Assembly: GCA_030651575.1 (NCBI GenBank)
Contig: JAUSFB010000048.1
Span: 1-64,000 of the forward strand
From: Phaeospirillum sp.
Lineage (GTDB): Bacteria > Pseudomonadota > Alphaproteobacteria > Rhodospirillales > Magnetospirillaceae
Length of the DNA stretch: 64,000 bases
Reading direction: 5' to 3'
Part shown: in pieces, positions 61,683 through 64,000 of the stretch
Numbering within the stretch: position 1 is the stretch's first letter
Layout of the letters: the number at the start of each line of letters is the position of its first letter
Translations under genes and position numbers: made by a program
Notes under the pieces: model-generated
Database searches by the model: none
What the model was told of the DNA's origin: nothing
What the model saw: the letters and a program-made list of their open reading frames with translations, nothing else

Positions 61683-62779
61683 TTCCCTTTCTCGACCTCA
61701 AGGCCCAGTACGCGTCCATCAAGGAACCGGTGGAAAAGGCCGTTCTCGACGTGCTGTCCTCCAGCGCCTATGTCCTGGGGCCGGCCGTGGCCGATTTCGA
61801 AGGCCAGTTCGCCGCCTATTGCGGCGCCCGCCACGCCGTCGCGGTCAATTCGGGGACCAGCGCCCTGCATCTGGCGCTGCTGGCCGCCGGCATCGGTCCG
61901 GGGGACGAGGTCATCACCACCGCCATGACCTTCGTCGCCACCGTGGCCGCCATCGGCTATGCCGGGGCGCAGGCGGTGCTGGTGGACGCCGACCCGGTCA
62001 CCTGGAACCTGGACCCGACCAAGGTCGAGGCCGCCGTCACGCCCCGCACCAAGGCGATCATGCCGGTCCATCTGCACGGCCTGATGGCCGATATGGACCC
62101 GCTGCTGGACATCGCCAAGCGCCACGGCCTGATGGTGATCGAGGACGCGGCCCAGGCCCATGGGGCTGAATACAAGGGCAGGCGCGCCGGTTCGGTGGGC
62201 CGGATCGGCTGTTTCAGCTTTTATCCCGGCAAGAATCTCGGCGCGTATGGCGAGGGCGGCGCGGTGGTCACCGACGACGATTCCATCCTCCGGCTGTTGC
62301 GCATGTATCGCGACTGGGGCCAGGAGACCAAGAGCGTCCACGAGCTGAAGGGCTACAACTACCGCATGGAAGGCGTTCAGGGCGCCGTCCTCGGGGTCAA
62401 GATGGCCCATATCGAGGACTGGACTGAGGGCCGCCGCCGGGTGGCGCGCATCTATGACGAGGCGTTCGATCGCGCCGGCGTCATCCATGCCCAACAGCCG
62501 GCCGGCTCGCGCCACGTCTACCACGTCTACGCCATCCTGTCGGCCGACCGCGCCCGCACCAAGGCGGCGCTGGACAAGGCCGGCATCGGCAACGGCGTGC
62601 ACTATCCCACGCCGGTCCATCTCCAGCCGGCCTACGCCGAACTGGGGCGCGGTCCCGGCAGCTTCCCGGTGGCCGAGCGTCTGGCCGCCAGCTTCCTGTC
62701 GCTGCCCATGTTCTCCGAGCTGACCGATGATCAGGCCCGGACGGTGGCCGATGTCGTGATCGCGGCCGAGCGGGGTTGA
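61679..62779 (+). CDS. WbpE-like PLP aminotransferase (DegT/DnrJ family)
   Basis: 366 residues from the ATG at 61679 (ATGA overlap). It starts IPFLDLKAQYASIKEPVEKAV, has VNSGTSALHLALLAAGIGPGDEV, DAAQAHGAEYKGR, and the PLP lysine in FSFYPGKNLGAYGEGG. This is the standard WbpE/QdtB-type sugar aminotransferase: it aminates the 3-keto intermediate produced by the dehydrogenase encoded just before it. Together with the acetyltransferase at 60149 it gives a 2,3-diacetamido sugar. Confidence 0.88.
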   Translation: MIPFLDLKAQYASIKEPVEKAVLDVLSSSAYVLGPAVADFEGQFAAYCGARHAVAVNSGTSALHLALLAAGIGPGDEVITTAMTFVATVAAIGYAGAQAVLVDADPVTWNLDPTKVEAAVTPRTKAIMPVHLHGLMADMDPLLDIAKRHGLMVIEDAAQAHGAEYKGRRAGSVGRIGCFSFYPGKNLGAYGEGGAVVTDDDSILRLLRMYRDWGQETKSVHELKGYNYRMEGVQGAVLGVKMAHIEDWTEGRRRVARIYDEAFDRAGVIHAQQPAGSRHVYHVYAILSADRARTKAALDKAGIGNGVHYPTPVHLQPAYAELGRGPGSFPVAERLAASFLSLPMFSELTDDQARTVADVVIAAERG

Positions 62780-62784
62780 CCGCC

Positions 62785-63804
62785 ATGACCGCTTCGCTGG
62801 GCGGAGCCCGCATCCTGGTGACCGGCGGCGCCGGCTTCATCGGCTCGGCCCTGGTGCGGCTGCTGGCCGCCCATGGCGCCGACGTCGTGGTGCTGGACAA
62901 TCTGGTCAACGGCAAGCGCGAGAATCTGGCCGGTCTCGACCCGGCCCGGACCCGGCTGGCGGTGGCCGATATCCGCGACGACAAGGCGGTGGAGCAACTG
63001 CTGGACGGCGTCGACGTGGTCTATCATCTCGCCTGCCTGGGGGTGCGCAACTCCATCCATGCGCCGCTGGAGAATCACGAGGTCAACGCCGACGCCACCT
63101 TGCGCCTGCTGCTGGCGGCGCGGCGGCTGAAGGTCGGGCGCTTCGTCACCGTGTCCACCTCCGAGGTCTACGGCACCTGCCGCTTCACCCCTATGACCGA
63201 GGATCATCCGACCCTGACCAAGACGGTCTATGGCGGTTCCAAGCTGGCCGGCGAAAGCTATACCCGCGCCTTCTGGGAGACCTACGGCTATCCCACGGTG
63301 GTGGTGCGCCCGTTCAACGCCTTTGGACCGCGCTGCCATCACGAGGGCGATTCCGGCGAGGTCATCCCCAAATTCATGCTGCGCGCCCTGGCCGGACGCG
63401 AGCTGGTGGTGTTCGGCGACGGTAGCCAAACCCGCGACTTCACCTTCGTCGAGGACACCGCGCGGGCCATCTTGCTGGCCGGCGTCAGGGATGCCGCCGT
63501 GGGCGAGACCATCAACGTGGGTCAAGGCGCCGAGATCACCGTCACCGCCCTGGCCAAGGCGGTGGCCGACTGCCTGAACCGCGACGTGACCATCACCCAT
63601 GACCAGCCGCGCCCCGGCGACGTGATTCGCCTGCTGGCCGACAGCGCCAAGGCGGAAAAGCTGCTGGGCTACGCACCCGAGGTCAGCCTAGCCGACGGAC
63701 TGGCCCGGCTGCGCGACTGGTATCTGGCCAGCGGCAAGAGCGCCGAAGACCTGCTGCGGGACGAAGTCGTCCACAACTGGACCCAGACGCCGGCATCGGC
63801 CTGA
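62785..63804 (+). CDS. NAD-dependent NDP-sugar epimerase/dehydratase (extended SDR)
   Basis: 339 residues from the ATG at 62785. ILVTGGAGFIGSALVRLL (Rossmann), VLDNLVNGKRENLAGL, VSTSEVYGTCRFTPM, and the Y-x3-K as YGGSKLAGESY, then VRPFNAFGPRCHH. The STSEVYG and FNAFGPR phrases recall LegB/UDP-glucuronate decarboxylase relatives, so it could be a dehydratase, decarboxylase or 4-epimerase. Last complete gene of the cluster; it overlaps the next start by one base. Confidence 0.85.
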   Translation: MTASLGGARILVTGGAGFIGSALVRLLAAHGADVVVLDNLVNGKRENLAGLDPARTRLAVADIRDDKAVEQLLDGVDVVYHLACLGVRNSIHAPLENHEVNADATLRLLLAARRLKVGRFVTVSTSEVYGTCRFTPMTEDHPTLTKTVYGGSKLAGESYTRAFWETYGYPTVVVRPFNAFGPRCHHEGDSGEVIPKFMLRALAGRELVVFGDGSQTRDFTFVEDTARAILLAGVRDAAVGETINVGQGAEITVTALAKAVADCLNRDVTITHDQPRPGDVIRLLADSAKAEKLLGYAPEVSLADGLARLRDWYLASGKSAEDLLRDEVVHNWTQTPASA

Positions 63805-64000
63805 TGACAGCGCCCGCGGCCCCCATTTCCCTCGTCATCCTGGGAGCCAGCGGCAATTCCGCCGATATCATCGACATGGTCGCGGCCATCAACGCCGCCC
63901 AAAACGGCGAGGCGTTCGAGGTGGCGGGCATCCTGGACGACCGCGCCCAAGGGGTCTGGCACGGCGTGCCGGTGCTGGGCGGGCTGGCCGGAGCTTTGGC
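63804..64000 (+). CDS. NeuD/PglD-like sugar O/N-acetyltransferase, N-terminal part (runs off the window)
   Basis: The ATG at 63804 overlaps the previous stop (TGATG). The visible 65 residues are the Rossmann-like N-terminal domain of NeuD/PglD proteins: ISLVILGASGNSADIIDMVAAIN, EVAGILDDRAQG and the GVPVLGGLAG phrase that precedes the hexapeptide helix. PglD-type enzymes acetylate UDP-4-amino sugars, so it could complete the LegB/LegC branch (bacillosamine-like or legionaminic precursor). Confidence 0.75.
   Translation, partial: MTAPAAPISLVILGASGNSADIIDMVAAINAAQNGEAFEVAGILDDRAQGVWHGVPVLGGLAGAL

Overview
The window reads as a chromosomal segment of a GC-rich alphaproteobacterium, most probably Magnetospirillum or a close Rhodospirillales relative. 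The basis is codon use, two-component and NiFe-hydrogenase content, and a polysaccharide locus of the kind I associate with that genus. No 16S rRNA or magnetosome gene is present, so the genus is an inference.

Region 1 (about 1-2.9 kb) is gene debris: the tail of an Rpn-type nuclease (DUF4351), an antiparallel fragment resembling the C-terminus of a large BREX type 2 protein, an orphan ORF fragment, an internal fragment of a PglX-type methyltransferase broken by an in-frame TAG, a response regulator with an internal deletion, and a perfect 14-bp inverted repeat. It looks like a decayed phage-defence island. Region 2 (2.9-11.1 kb) is a complete type I secretion operon, TolC-like lipoprotein, ABC exporter and HlyD adaptor, followed by its likely substrate, a FecR/cadherin-like/RTX protein. 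Region 3 (11.1-16.2 kb, minus strand) is a four-gene operon for a three-subunit molybdopterin oxidoreductase (catalytic, Fe-S and membrane anchor) with fdhD inside it; it resembles PadBCD-type phenylacetyl-CoA oxidoreductases.

Region 4 (16.6-18.0 kb) has tRNA-Arg(CCG), an unknown lower-GC gene, and a second copy of the 5' 42 nt of the same tRNA with its promoter, so the gene lies between 0.11-kb direct repeats. Region 5 (18.2-26.1 kb) is a signalling module. On the minus strand are a cytosolic NiFe hydrogenase (small and large subunits), its maturation protease and a soluble hybrid histidine kinase. Divergently transcribed are a lone receiver, a DHp-like/REC/PP2C/RsbW-like fusion and a STAS protein. 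This suggests H2 sensing coupled to a partner-switching output.

Region 6 (26.2-64 kb) is mostly a surface-polysaccharide locus: GT4 glycosyltransferases, three SGNH-like membrane proteins, a GT39 enzyme, a heparinase II/III-like enzyme, an O-antigen ligase, sugar epimerases, LegB/LegC, an ADH/Gfo-Idh fusion, a WecA/WbpL-like initiating transferase with a WbpV-like reductase, ManC/AlgA, a carbamoyltransferase/DUF5989/SxtJ trio, a GT2 enzyme, an acyltransferase, two radical SAM proteins, and a WbpD-WbpB-WbpE-like set for a 2,3-diacetamido sugar. The WbpB-like gene appears to start at ATT. Interspersed are an Hsp70-like protein, an arginase/agmatinase, an OmpA-like lipoprotein and tRNA-Arg(ACG). 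Many genes join by ATGA overlaps. The window ends inside a NeuD/PglD-like acetyltransferase gene.

Most likely undescribed items: the tRNA-half-flanked gene, the hydrogenase-to-partner-switch module with an altered proximal-cluster motif, and the ATT start codon. All family names come from motif recognition by eye; no database search was run.
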